Shown here piece after piece: positions 1-7,910 of a stretch of DNA of 11,742 nt. The translations under genes and the position numbers were made by a program. The DNA lies in the NCBI GenBank assembly GCA_003562535.1, contig PWUP01000221.1, forward strand, positions 1-11,742, written 5' to 3'. Under the pieces are notes generated by a model, which saw only the letters and a list, made by a program, of their open reading frames with translations, had not been told where the DNA came from and searched no databases. This DNA comes from Gammaproteobacteria bacterium (GTDB lineage Bacteria; Pseudomonadota; Gammaproteobacteria; Competibacterales; Competibacteraceae). Every line of letters starts with the position of its first letter. Positions within the stretch are counted from its first letter, which is position 1.

Positions 1-105
1 AACAGTGTGAATTCCCAACTCGTTGGCGGCTCGCATCACCCGAATGGCAATTTCACTGCGATTAGCAATCAACAAACGCTGGATGGATCGGCTGGTTTTC
101 GGCAT
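1..105 (-). CDS. pyc: Pyruvate carboxylase, N-terminal 35 residues only (cut by window edge)
   Basis: The gene reads leftward off the window, so only the start of the biotin-carboxylase domain is present. Residues 10-30 contain the ATP-grasp entry motif LLIANRSEIAIRV followed by RAANELGIHTV. The serine in NRSEIAIRV and the AANELG stretch are typical of pyruvate carboxylases. The acetyl-CoA carboxylase subunit AccC usually has NRGEIA and ACKELG. Pyruvate carboxylase makes oxaloacetate from pyruvate, bicarbonate and ATP in the cytoplasm and refills the TCA cycle. The ATG at 105 is supported by an AGGG about ten bases upstream. It diverges from the acyltransferase gene at 249. With so few residues, another biotin-dependent carboxylase (for example a urea-amidolyase or an acyl-CoA carboxylase alpha chain) is not excluded. 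Confidence 0.75.
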   Translation of the reverse strand, partial: MPKTSRSIQRLLIANRSEIAIRVMRAANELGIHTV

Positions 106-139
106 AACAGGTCAACCCTAAAAAATTGGCTAATCGGGA

Positions 140-168
140 ATTATCGCAATGTCGCAGCGCAACAGCAA
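140..168 (-). promoter_or_regulatory. Likely sigma70 promoter of the pyruvate carboxylase gene
   Basis: Read on the minus strand there is a TTGCTG (163-168), a 17-base spacer and GATAAT (140-145), which matches the -10 consensus at five of six bases. The -10 is preceded by TGC, which gives an extended -10 element. Transcription would start near position 133 and leave a leader of about 28 bases before the ATG at 105. The -35 is poor, so the extended -10 carries most of the weight. The call comes from reading the sequence only. Confidence 0.45.
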
Positions 169-194
169 ATGCAATGCACTTGCCTTTTAGCGAG

Positions 195-216
195 CTTGCG
201 CATAACTTGCGCACAC
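195..216 (+). repeat. Tandem 11-base repeat upstream of the acyltransferase gene
   Basis: Two adjacent copies, CTTGCGCATAA (195-205) and CTTGCGCACAA (206-216), match at ten of eleven bases. Each contains the self-complementary hexamer TGCGCA. The period of 11 bases places the two copies on the same face of the helix. They lie 33 bases upstream of the start codon at 249 and would overlap the -35 position of a weak possible promoter (TTGCGC at 196-201, 17 bases, CATCAT at 219-224). An operator for a dimeric or cooperative regulator is possible, but no binding protein can be named. Confidence 0.5.
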
Positions 217-248
217 AACATCATGACAACTATTGCTGAGACTCCACT

Positions 249-1238
249 ATGTCTGAACAATTGCTTTTCCTATTCCCCGGCCAAGGGGCGCAATATGCCG
301 GCATTGGCAGCGATCTACACCGCGAATACGCCAGCGCCCGCCAAGTGTATACCATCGCCAGCGACGTACTGGGCTATGACATCGCTGAACTCAGCTTTAG
401 CGGCCCGGAAGACCGACTCAAACTCACCCGCTACACTCAACCGGTGTTGCTCACTCATCACATCGCCTGTTTGACGGTATTCCGTGAGCTCACCGCTAAC
501 CAGGTACACCCGCAACTCAGTGGCGGCCACAGTCTGGGTGAGTACTCCGCCTTGGTCGCCGCTGGAGTATTGGACTTTACCACCGCGCTGCGATTGGTGC
601 AGAAACGCGGCGAACTCATGGGCGAATTTGGTGCCGGTGAGATGTCCGCCCTGCCGCTGGAATTCAGTGCAGCCCAGCCGCTGGCTGAGAAGTATTGCTG
701 TGCGGTAGCCGGTTTAAATCTCAAGGATCAAATCGTGGTGGGCGGTCTGCCTGCCGATCTTGACCGCCTGGAAGCCGAACTGGCCGAGACCCAACCGCGC
801 AAACGTCCGGTACGCTTAAAAACCGAGGGCGCTTTCCATACCTATTACATGGTCAGCGCTGCTCAGGAATACCGCGCTGTGCTGGAAACTGCTGAATTTC
901 AACCCAGCAGTGTTCAGGTGCTGTCGAACTATACCGGCGGTATCCATACGACGGATCCCGATACCATTCGTACTCGCTTATTTTTCCAGTTGTTTAATCC
1001 GGTGCGTTGGGTTGATAATTTGCACACCGCACTGGCTGGCGGTATCACCCGCATCATTGAATTCGGCGGCGGTATCGGCAAGGGCGAAACGCCTGCGGAG
1101 AAACGTCCCAATCTGGAGGGCATGATCAAAAAGATTCAGCGCGGTACGGACTATGCGGCTAAATATCACGCCGCGATTAACCAAGCCACTCTGAGCAACA
1201 CGGCAGAGGCGCTGCACTCGTTAACTGCTCGCGCCTGA
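249..1238 (+). CDS. fabD: Malonyl-CoA:ACP transacylase-like acyltransferase (divergent FabD)
   Basis: A soluble acyltransferase of 329 residues, close to the usual FabD length of about 310. It should move an acyl group, normally malonyl, from CoA to the phosphopantetheine arm of acyl carrier protein for fatty-acid or polyketide synthesis. The active-site parts are present: FPGQGAQ (9-15), the nucleophile elbow GHSLGE with Ser95, the carboxylate-binding Arg120 in QKRGELM, and GAFH with catalytic His197. Several motifs depart from standard FabD. After the histidine it reads TYYM, nearer to the GAFHSRYM of discrete trans-AT acyltransferases such as Bacillus PksC. The usual SG after the N-x-P-x-Q segment is GG. 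The C-terminal GPGxVLTGL segment is replaced by EFGGGIGKGETPAEKR, with extra residues. It is not in a fabH-fabG-acpP cluster; its neighbours are pyruvate carboxylase (divergent) and priA. The ribosome site is weak. The acyltransferase family is sure; substrate and carrier are not. Confidence 0.85.
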   Translation: MSEQLLFLFPGQGAQYAGIGSDLHREYASARQVYTIASDVLGYDIAELSFSGPEDRLKLTRYTQPVLLTHHIACLTVFRELTANQVHPQLSGGHSLGEYSALVAAGVLDFTTALRLVQKRGELMGEFGAGEMSALPLEFSAAQPLAEKYCCAVAGLNLKDQIVVGGLPADLDRLEAELAETQPRKRPVRLKTEGAFHTYYMVSAAQEYRAVLETAEFQPSSVQVLSNYTGGIHTTDPDTIRTRLFFQLFNPVRWVDNLHTALAGGITRIIEFGGGIGKGETPAEKRPNLEGMIKKIQRGTDYAAKYHAAINQATLSNTAEALHSLTARA

Positions 1239-1301
1239 ACCCTGCAGGTGGGCATAGCCCATAAGTTGCTTTAAGAAAGCGTCCTAAGCCTCAACCTGTT
1301 C

Positions 1302-1326
1302 TATTCCGCCATGGATTGGCGGAGTA
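1302..1326 (+). other. Hairpin-forming inverted repeat between the acyltransferase gene and priA
   Basis: TCCGCC (1305-1310) and GGCGGA (1318-1323) can pair around a seven-base loop. Three more pairs, one of them G-T, lengthen the stem to nine. No run of T follows, so it is not a convincing intrinsic terminator. The rest of this 122-base gap holds two smaller hairpins (GGGC-ATA-GCCC at 1250-1260 and GCTTT-AAG-AAAGC at 1268-1280). I see no clear promoter for priA. The hairpins may slow or partly end transcription, or stabilise the upstream mRNA. Confidence 0.3.
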
Positions 1327-1360
1327 ATGGCACTCATCGAATTTAAATGGTTATGATTTT

Positions 1361-3550
1361 ATGATCTTACAGGTTGCTGTGCCTTCACCCTTGCGGCGCT
1401 GGTTTGATTATTTACCCCCAAAGGATACTGATCCAGCAATATTGCAACCGGGTATGCGGTTGCGTTTGCCATTCGGTCGCCGGACGCTGGTAGGAGTGTT
1501 GTGCGCCATCCGCACCCACAGTGCAGTCGATCCCGCTCGACTCAAAGCGGTATTGGCAGTGCTGGACTCCGAACCCCTATTACCCACGCCAGAACTCCGG
1601 CTCTTGCTATGGGCGCAACAGTATTACCACCATGCGCCCGGCGAGGTGATCCAAACCGCTTTGCCCAAATTATTGCGTCAAGGGCAACCGGCTGTTGCCC
1701 AGCGTCAAGCCGTCTGGCAATTGACAACTGCTGGACAGACGGCGCTGGCGGAGGACAAGCTTAATCGTGCGCCTAAACAACGCGAGGTCGCCGAATTATT
1801 ACAGGCTCAAGCGGCGGGAGTGAGTGCCGAGCAGTTGCGCTTGATTGTGCCTAACGCCCTACCCGCCGTGCGCCAGTTGCTTGAGAAAGGCTGGGTCGTG
1901 TCCACCTCGGCTCGTTGCCAAATTACTCCGCGGTCAGCAACCGCGCCGCGCTTAAGTGCCGCGCAACAACAGGCGATTGATCAGGTTGATGGCGTATTAG
2001 GACGCTTTCGCGCGTTTTTGCTGGATGGGGTGACCGGTAGCGGCAAAACAGAAGTGTATTTGCAACTGATTGAGCGGGTGATACAGCGCGGTGAGCAAAT
2101 CTTGGTTTTAGTGCCTGAGATCAGCCTGACGCCGCAGTTATTGCACCGCTTTGAGTGCCGTTTACCGGTACCGCTGGCGGTATTGCACTCGGCATTAAGT
2201 GCTCGTGAGCGTTTGAATGCTTGGCTGGCCGCCCGCTCGGGAGAGGCGCGAGTGGTGATTGGTACCCGTTCAGCGGTGTTTGTCCCGTTGCAGCGCTTGG
2301 GTTTAATCCTTATTGATGAAGAGCATGACCCCTCATTTAAACAGCAAGAGGGGTTTCGTTATCATGCCCGTGATTTAGCAGTGGTGCGCGCCCAACAAGC
2401 CAAGATTCCTGTGCTGTTAGGCTCGGCAACACCAGCGTTAGAAAGTGTACATAATGTCGCTCGGGGGCGCTATCAGCGCTTAGCCTTGCCGGAACGGGTT
2501 GGTGGTGCACGTCCCCCCCATGTCCAAACCTTGGATCTGCGCGGTCAGACGCTTGACGAAGGCTTAGCCTTACCTTTAATCGCCCGCATTCGTGATCATT
2601 TACAGCGTGGCGAACAGGCGCTGTTGTTTGTTAATCGACGCGGCTATTCGCCCACGTTGATGTGTCATGAATGCGGCTGGTTGGGTAATTGTCAGCACTG
2701 CGATGCACGGCTGACCTTGCATTTACGTCGCCAGCGTTTAATCTGCCACCATTGCGGTCACATTCAACCCCTGCCCCGGCACTGCCCGGACTGCGGCAGT
2801 GTGGATTTACGCGCCTTGGGTGAGGGCACCGAGCGGATAGAGCAGGCATTACAACGCCACTTCCCGGAGGTGGGTATTGCGCGGATTGATCGCGACAGCA
2901 CCCGACGGCGCGGCAGTTTGCAACAATTATTGGATGATGTTCACGGTGGGGTGCGGCCTTTATTGCTGGGCACCCAAATGCTGGCCAAGGGGCATCATTT
3001 CCCTGAAGTGACCCTAGTCGCCATCATTAATGCCGATCAGGGGCTGTTCAGTGCGGATTATCGTGCCAGTGAGCGTTTAGCACAGATGATTGTGCAAGTG
3101 GCTGGGCGAGCGGGGCGGGCAGAAAAACCCGGTGTGGTGCTGATTCAGACCCATCATCCCCAGCACCCGCTGTTGCAACAACTGGCGCAGTCAGGCTATG
3201 CAGCCTTTGCCACCCAAGCATTGGCTGAGCGCCAGGCCACACAGTTGCCACCTTATACCTATCAAGTGCTGCTACGCGCTGAAGCTGAGCAAGCAAGCGC
3301 TGCTCAAGATTTTCTGGCACAAGCGGCTGCGCTAGGCCAGCCCTTGACTGAAGACGTAGAGTTTCTCGGACCAGTACCGGCACCGATGGAACGCCGTGCA
3401 GGACGTTATCGAGCCCAGTTATTGCTCCAGGCTCACCAACGTCTTAGCCTCCATAGTTTTTTACAGACCTGGTTGGAGGAGTTGGACGCGCTCCCGGCAG
3501 GACGCCGGGTACGCTGGTCGGTGGACGTTGATCCCATAGACTTATTTTAA
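1361..3550 (+). CDS. priA: Primosomal protein N', replication restart helicase PriA
   Basis: PriA binds abandoned replication forks, unwinds the lagging strand 3' to 5' and loads the primosome so that DnaB can be reloaded. The protein is 729 residues, against 732 in E. coli. The N-terminal DNA-binding region opens with VPSPLRRWFDYLPP. The helicase core shows Walker A GVTGSGKT (223-230) and the DEEH box (319-322). Eight zinc-binding cysteines at 435, 438, 444, 447, 462, 465, 475 and 478 have the family spacing and should hold two zinc ions. GTQMLAKGHHFP and QVAGRAGRAEKPG are the late helicase motifs. The ATG at 1361 gives the normal family N-terminus, but no Shine-Dalgarno sequence is visible upstream. 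The gene ends 16 bases from the convergent fdxA stop. Confidence 0.97.
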   Translation: MILQVAVPSPLRRWFDYLPPKDTDPAILQPGMRLRLPFGRRTLVGVLCAIRTHSAVDPARLKAVLAVLDSEPLLPTPELRLLLWAQQYYHHAPGEVIQTALPKLLRQGQPAVAQRQAVWQLTTAGQTALAEDKLNRAPKQREVAELLQAQAAGVSAEQLRLIVPNALPAVRQLLEKGWVVSTSARCQITPRSATAPRLSAAQQQAIDQVDGVLGRFRAFLLDGVTGSGKTEVYLQLIERVIQRGEQILVLVPEISLTPQLLHRFECRLPVPLAVLHSALSARERLNAWLAARSGEARVVIGTRSAVFVPLQRLGLILIDEEHDPSFKQQEGFRYHARDLAVVRAQQAKIPVLLGSATPALESVHNVARGRYQRLALPERVGGARPPHVQTLDLRGQTLDEGLALPLIARIRDHLQRGEQALLFVNRRGYSPTLMCHECGWLGNCQHCDARLTLHLRRQRLICHHCGHIQPLPRHCPDCGSVDLRALGEGTERIEQALQRHFPEVGIARIDRDSTRRRGSLQQLLDDVHGGVRPLLLGTQMLAKGHHFPEVTLVAIINADQGLFSADYRASERLAQMIVQVAGRAGRAEKPGVVLIQTHHPQHPLLQQLAQSGYAAFATQALAERQATQLPPYTYQVLLRAEAEQASAAQDFLAQAAALGQPLTEDVEFLGPVPAPMERRAGRYRAQLLLQAHQRLSLHSFLQTWLEELDALPAGRRVRWSVDVDPIDLF

Positions 3551-3566
3551 TGCGCAACAGCGGTGA

Positions 3567-3896
3567 TCAATCCCCGCGATCGAGATATTTGAGCTTATCC
3601 GGTTTACCCGCCCACTCATCGGCATCCGGTGGTGGGTCTTTATGGGCAGTAATCACCGGCCATTTGCGGGCAAGTTCCGCATTAAGAGCAAGAAAGTGTT
3701 CTTGATCTGCTGGTAAATCATCCTCAGAGACAATGGCCTCAGCGGGACACTCGGGTTCGCATAAGGTGCAGTCGATACATTCTTCTGGGTCAATGACCAA
3801 GAAATTAGGTCCTTCGTGGAAACAGTCTACTGGGCAGACCTCGACGCAATCCGTGTACTTACACTTAATGCATTGTTCAGTTACTACAAATGTCAT
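3567..3896 (-). CDS. fdxA: Seven-iron ferredoxin FdxA ([3Fe-4S][4Fe-4S])
   Basis: A small cytoplasmic electron carrier of 109 residues, very close to Azotobacter vinelandii ferredoxin I. From that known structure, Cys9, Cys17 and Cys50 should bind the [3Fe-4S] cluster, and Cys21, Cys40, Cys43 and Cys46 the [4Fe-4S] cluster. Cys12 and Cys25 match the two non-ligand cysteines. The pattern CIKCKYTDCVEVCPVDC followed by CIDCTLCEPECP is complete, and so is the C-terminal extension of this subfamily (LNAELARKWP through DPPPDADEW). The partner redox enzymes are not in the window. The ATG at 3896 has a good GGAG (3904-3907) eight bases upstream. The gene lies 65 bases after mutS, as in Pseudomonas, and converges on priA. 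Confidence 0.96.
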   Translation of the reverse strand: MTFVVTEQCIKCKYTDCVEVCPVDCFHEGPNFLVIDPEECIDCTLCEPECPAEAIVSEDDLPADQEHFLALNAELARKWPVITAHKDPPPDADEWAGKPDKLKYLDRGD

Positions 3897-3961
3897 AAAA
3901 CGACTCCAAACATCCTCACAGGGGTGACAGTATGCATGATATAACGATCAGCGCAGTGACG

Positions 3962-6562
3962 TTAAGCCTTTTGCACCGGGGCGCACTCAGCCATTATAGC
4001 ACGCAGCCGATACACCAGATCGAGCGCTTGGCGCGGGCTGAGAGTATCCGGATCGACGGCTTCTAAAGCGGTGATCAAGGGTGAAGGTTGCGGCGTTGCT
4101 GTTGACTCTGGCGCAGCCGGTTCAGGTAAAAACAGCGCTTGTTGTCCCGCATGGGCTGGACCTGCCTGATGTTCAAGCTCAGCGAGATAGGTTTGCGCTT
4201 GGCGGATCACGGGCTTCGGTACACCGGCTAAGGCCGCCACCTGCAAGCCATAGCTGCGATCTGCCGGGCCGTCTTGCACCGCATGCAGAAACACAATGCG
4301 GTCCTCATGCTCAATGGCATCGAGATGCACATTGGCTGTTTTGGCTAACTCCGCAGGCAGCCGAGTCAGCTCAAAATAATGGGTGGCGAATAAGGTCAAG
4401 GCTCCAATGGCGGCTAAATGCCATGCCGTAGCACGGGCTAAGGCCAAGCCATCAAAAGTACTGGTGCCCCGTCCGATTTCATCCAGCAAAACTAGGCTAT
4501 GGGCAGTGGCGTTATTGAGAATTTCAGCCGTTTCGGTCATCTCCACCATAAACGTTGAGCGACCACCGGCTAAATCATCGGCGGCACCGATGCGGGTGAA
4601 AATCCGATCAATCGGCCCAATCACTGCGCGCTGAGCGGGCACATAGCTGCCTATATGCGCCAAAATGACAATCAAGGCCGCTTGGCGCATATAGGTGCTT
4701 TTACCCCCCATATTGGGGCCGGTGACAATCAGCAGACGGCGGTGATCATCGAGGTGGACATCATTAGCCACAAACGGCTGTTGGGTGCTGTGCTCAACGA
4801 CCAGATGGCGTCCGCGCTCAATAGACAAGCCCGGCGTTGTGCTGAGTTCTGCGGGAGCTAACTGTAAACTTAAAGCGCGTTCGGCCAGTGCGGCCAATAC
4901 ATCAAGCTCGGCCAGTGCGGTTGTGATCTGTTGCAACACCGGTAATTCAGTAATCAATCGCTGCAATAGATCGTCATACAGTTGTTTTTCATGCGCTAAT
5001 GCGCGTTCCCGAGCGCTGAGCACTTGATGCTCAAAGTCTTTTAGCTCCGGTGTGATATAACGCTCTGTACCTTTTAGCGTTTGCCGGCGGCTGTAATCGG
5101 CGGGGACGTGGTCCGCTTGACTGCGGCTGATTTCAATATAGTACCCGTGGACACGATTATAGCCGACTTTGAGTTTATCTAAGCCGGTACGCTGGCGCTC
5201 ACGGGTTTCAAGTTCCAGCAAATACTCATCGGCGTTCTCGCTGATACGCCGCAGTTGATCCAGCTCAGCGTCATAGCCGGGGGCGATGACCCCACCATCA
5301 CGGATCAATGCGGGTGGAGCATCAATCAGCGCCTGTTGCAAGCGTTCTAAGGTCTGGGGTTGCTCCGCCGCCGCTGCCGCTAGGGCGGTGAGCCGGTGAG
5401 CGGGTAAGTCGTGGAGTAATTCGGCTAATGCGGGCAAACGGCTTAATGCGGTGCGCAACCCGATCAAGTCCCGTGGACGAGCCGATTGCAGGGCGATACG
5501 TGCGAGAATCCGTTCCACATCGCCGATGCCTTGGAGTTGCGCCCGTAAGGGGTCAATGGCGTGGTGATCCAGTAATACGGTCACTGCCTGTTGACGAGCG
5601 TCTAGTATAGAACGCTGGCGTAGGGGGCGATTAATCCAGCGCCGCAGCAATCGCCCCCCCATGGGGGTCACTGTGGTGTCCATCACGCCCACCAGCGTCT
5701 GGCTAGCCTCGCCGCTGAGGCTGTATTCCAGCTCTAAATTACGGCGGGCGGTGGCGTCTAAAATGACGGCATCACCCAGTTGCTCGACGGTTAAGCCGGT
5801 GATATGCGGCAATGCACTGCGCTGGGTGTCACGCACATAGTGCAGCAAGCCACCCGCCGCAGCGATAGCAGGATCTAAGCCACGACAGCCAAAGCCCTCT
5901 AAGCCGTGTACTTGCAACTGTTGGCATAACTCCCGTTGAGCTTGTTCAGTGTCAAAATACCACGGTGGCTGGCGGCGTAGGGGGCGACCCTCGGCCAGTT
6001 CTGCGGGGCAGTGCAAATCTTCGGCCAGCAACACCTCCGCTGGACGCAGGCGCTCTAACTCGCCTAATAGTTCACTGTCTTCAGTCAGTTCTTGCAGACT
6101 GAAACGCCCCGCACCCAAATCCAGCCATGCCAAGCCCCAACGCTTGGCATGATAATGCAAAGCCGCAATCAGATTATCACGGTGCTCATCCAGTAACGCT
6201 TCGTCGGTCAGCGTACCCGGGGTAACAATTCGCACCACGCGCCGTTCCACCGGCCCCCGTGCGCTGTTGGGATCGCCGATTTGCTCACAAATGGCTACGG
6301 ATTCGCCCAATTTGACCAGTCTAGCCAGATAGCTTTCCAGAGCATGATAGGGCACACCAGCCATAGGGATCGGCTGCCCTGCAGAGTGACCACGGGTGGT
6401 GAGGGTAATGTCCAGTAAACCTGCGGCGCGTTCGGCATCGGCGTAAAACAGTTCATAGAAGTCCCCCATCCGATACAGCAATAAGATATCGGGATGTTGC
6501 GCCTTGAGACGCAGATACTGCTGCATCATGGGGGTGTGTTCGGTGTTGGTGTTCACGCGCAC
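3962..6562 (-). CDS. mutS: DNA mismatch repair protein MutS
   Basis: MutS finds base mismatches and small loops, then recruits MutL to begin strand-directed repair. The protein is 866 residues (E. coli 853). The mismatch-contacting Phe-x-Glu motif is F35-Y36-E37 in GDFYELF. The C-terminal ATPase has Walker A GPNMGGKS (615-622), the signature GGRSTFMVEM, Walker B with D694-E695 in LLDEIGRGTSTFDG, and the histidine switch in LFATHYFEL. QALFL (808-812) resembles the beta-clamp binding pentapeptide. The last 35 residues match the tetramerisation tail (ITALEAVDPDTLSPRQAL). The start is GTG at 6562 with a weak GGG about eight bases upstream. A second GTG two codons later cannot be excluded; either gives the family N-terminus before HTPMMQQYLRLK. 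Homopolymer runs of six and seven G lie in the coding strand. Confidence 0.97.
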   Translation of the reverse strand: MRVNTNTEHTPMMQQYLRLKAQHPDILLLYRMGDFYELFYADAERAAGLLDITLTTRGHSAGQPIPMAGVPYHALESYLARLVKLGESVAICEQIGDPNSARGPVERRVVRIVTPGTLTDEALLDEHRDNLIAALHYHAKRWGLAWLDLGAGRFSLQELTEDSELLGELERLRPAEVLLAEDLHCPAELAEGRPLRRQPPWYFDTEQAQRELCQQLQVHGLEGFGCRGLDPAIAAAGGLLHYVRDTQRSALPHITGLTVEQLGDAVILDATARRNLELEYSLSGEASQTLVGVMDTTVTPMGGRLLRRWINRPLRQRSILDARQQAVTVLLDHHAIDPLRAQLQGIGDVERILARIALQSARPRDLIGLRTALSRLPALAELLHDLPAHRLTALAAAAAEQPQTLERLQQALIDAPPALIRDGGVIAPGYDAELDQLRRISENADEYLLELETRERQRTGLDKLKVGYNRVHGYYIEISRSQADHVPADYSRRQTLKGTERYITPELKDFEHQVLSARERALAHEKQLYDDLLQRLITELPVLQQITTALAELDVLAALAERALSLQLAPAELSTTPGLSIERGRHLVVEHSTQQPFVANDVHLDDHRRLLIVTGPNMGGKSTYMRQAALIVILAHIGSYVPAQRAVIGPIDRIFTRIGAADDLAGGRSTFMVEMTETAEILNNATAHSLVLLDEIGRGTSTFDGLALARATAWHLAAIGALTLFATHYFELTRLPAELAKTANVHLDAIEHEDRIVFLHAVQDGPADRSYGLQVAALAGVPKPVIRQAQTYLAELEHQAGPAHAGQQALFLPEPAAPESTATPQPSPLITALEAVDPDTLSPRQALDLVYRLRAIMAECAPVQKA

Positions 6563-6629
6563 GCGCTTAACCCAAATGCGAGGGATGCAGTGCGTTGCTC
6601 ACCGGCAAGCGGTTAATAAACACTGAGCG

Positions 6630-7910
6630 TTATAAGCGCGACAGCACGGTTTGCGCCGCGTTCAGGGTAGCGTCCAACTCAGCCTCACCATGAGCCGAGG
6701 ACATGAAGCCCGCTTCAAATGCGGACGGTGCTAAATACACACCTTGTTCCAACATGCCGTGGAAAAAGCGCTTAAAGCGTTCGACATCACAGGCCATGAC
6801 CTGGGCATAACGGGTAATGCGCTCTTCCTCACTGAAGAAAAAGCCGAACATGCCGCCAGCGTAGTTGGTGGTCAACGGCACTCCGGCTTTGCGGGCCATG
6901 CCTTGCAACTCCGTACACAACCGCTCACAGTGGGCTGCCAAACGCTCATGAAAACCGGGTTCAGTCACCAGTTCCAGAGTCGCCAGTCCTGCCGTCATCG
7001 CGACTGGATTACCCGACAGGGTACCGGCCTGATACACCGGCCCTAAGGGCGATAACTGCGCCATGATCTCGCGCCGCCCCCCAAAAGCACCCACCGGCAT
7101 ACCGCCACCGATCACCTTGCCGAAAGCGGTCACATCTGGAGTCACCTGATATTTAGCCTGCGCACCGCCGAGCGCCACCCGAAAACCGGTCATGACTTCA
7201 TCAAAGATCAGGACAATGCCGTGTTGATCACAAAGGCTGCGCAGCCCTTGCAGAAAGCCCGGTTCGGGCAGCACACAGTTCATATTGCCGGCCACCGGCT
7301 CGACGATGATACAGGCAATGTCGTCACCAAACTGAGTGCAGGCGGTTTCTACCTCAGCGAGATCGTTAAACGTCAGTGTGAGGGTGTGCGCCACGACTTC
7401 TGGGGGCACGCCGGGTGAGGTTGGCACGCCCAAGGTCAGCGCCCCGCTGCCGGCTTTGACCAACAGGCAATCGGAATGGCCGTGGTAACAACCCTCAAAT
7501 TTGATGATTTTATTGCGCCCAGTATAGCCACGGGCGAGGCGAATCGCGCTCATGGTGGCTTCCGTGCCCGAGCTGCAAAACCGCACTTGCTCCACCGAAG
7601 GCACTAAGTCGCAAACTTTACGCGCCATATCGGTTTCCAGCGCACTGGGGGCACCGAAACTCAGGCCATGAGCGGCGACAGCCTGAACCGCCTCAATGAC
7701 CTGGGGGTGGGCATGCCCGGCAATCATCGGCCCCCAAGAGCCGACGTAATCGATATAGCGGCGGTCATCTTCATCGTAAATATAGGCACCGGCCGCGCGT
7801 TTGAAAAACAGTGGAGTACCCCCGACACTTTTGAAAGCCCGCACAGGTGAATTCACCCCGCCGGGGATGACTTGTTGGGCGGCTGCGAATAGGGTTTGTG
7901 AACGTGACAT
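6630..7910 (-). CDS. hemL: Glutamate-1-semialdehyde 2,1-aminomutase
   Basis: A PLP enzyme that turns glutamate-1-semialdehyde into 5-aminolevulinate, the last step of the C5 route into haem and other tetrapyrroles. With the ATG at 7910 it has 426 residues, the same as E. coli HemL. It opens with SRSQTLFAAAQQVIPGGVNS. The PLP-binding lysine is Lys265 in AFGKVIGGGMPVGAFGG. SSGTEATMSAIRLAR (from 113) contacts the cofactor phosphate, FDEVMTGFR (236-244) carries the aspartate facing the pyridine nitrogen, and the GNP segment is near the C-terminal third. The reading frame is open further upstream to 8081, but that would overlap the phosphatase gene and lacks homology. An AGAGGAA ribosome site (7919-7925) fixes the start at 7910. 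mutS follows 67 bases downstream. Confidence 0.97.
   Translation of the reverse strand: MSRSQTLFAAAQQVIPGGVNSPVRAFKSVGGTPLFFKRAAGAYIYDEDDRRYIDYVGSWGPMIAGHAHPQVIEAVQAVAAHGLSFGAPSALETDMARKVCDLVPSVEQVRFCSSGTEATMSAIRLARGYTGRNKIIKFEGCYHGHSDCLLVKAGSGALTLGVPTSPGVPPEVVAHTLTLTFNDLAEVETACTQFGDDIACIIVEPVAGNMNCVLPEPGFLQGLRSLCDQHGIVLIFDEVMTGFRVALGGAQAKYQVTPDVTAFGKVIGGGMPVGAFGGRREIMAQLSPLGPVYQAGTLSGNPVAMTAGLATLELVTEPGFHERLAAHCERLCTELQGMARKAGVPLTTNYAGGMFGFFFSEEERITRYAQVMACDVERFKRFFHGMLEQGVYLAPSAFEAGFMSSAHGEAELDATLNAAQTVLSRL

Noticed and set aside
7..474. A 155-codon open frame on the plus strand across the divergent promoter region
   Set aside because: It covers the pyruvate carboxylase start in antisense and the acyltransferase in another frame, and its sequence shows no protein-like motif.
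1302..1326. Intrinsic terminator after the acyltransferase gene
   Set aside because: The hairpin is good, but no T run follows on the plus strand, so I list it only as an inverted repeat.
3897..3961. A promoter before fdxA
   Set aside because: TATATC and CATACT resemble -10 boxes, but neither has a fair -35 at the right distance; too weak to list.
4081..5610. Several plus-strand open frames opposite mutS
   Set aside because: They are antisense to a fully conserved gene, and their translations are low-complexity and show no family motifs.
6563..6629. Inverted TTAACC/GGTTAA arms and a promoter before mutS
   Set aside because: Six-base arms 38 bases apart are easily chance, and I found no acceptable -35/-10 pair.
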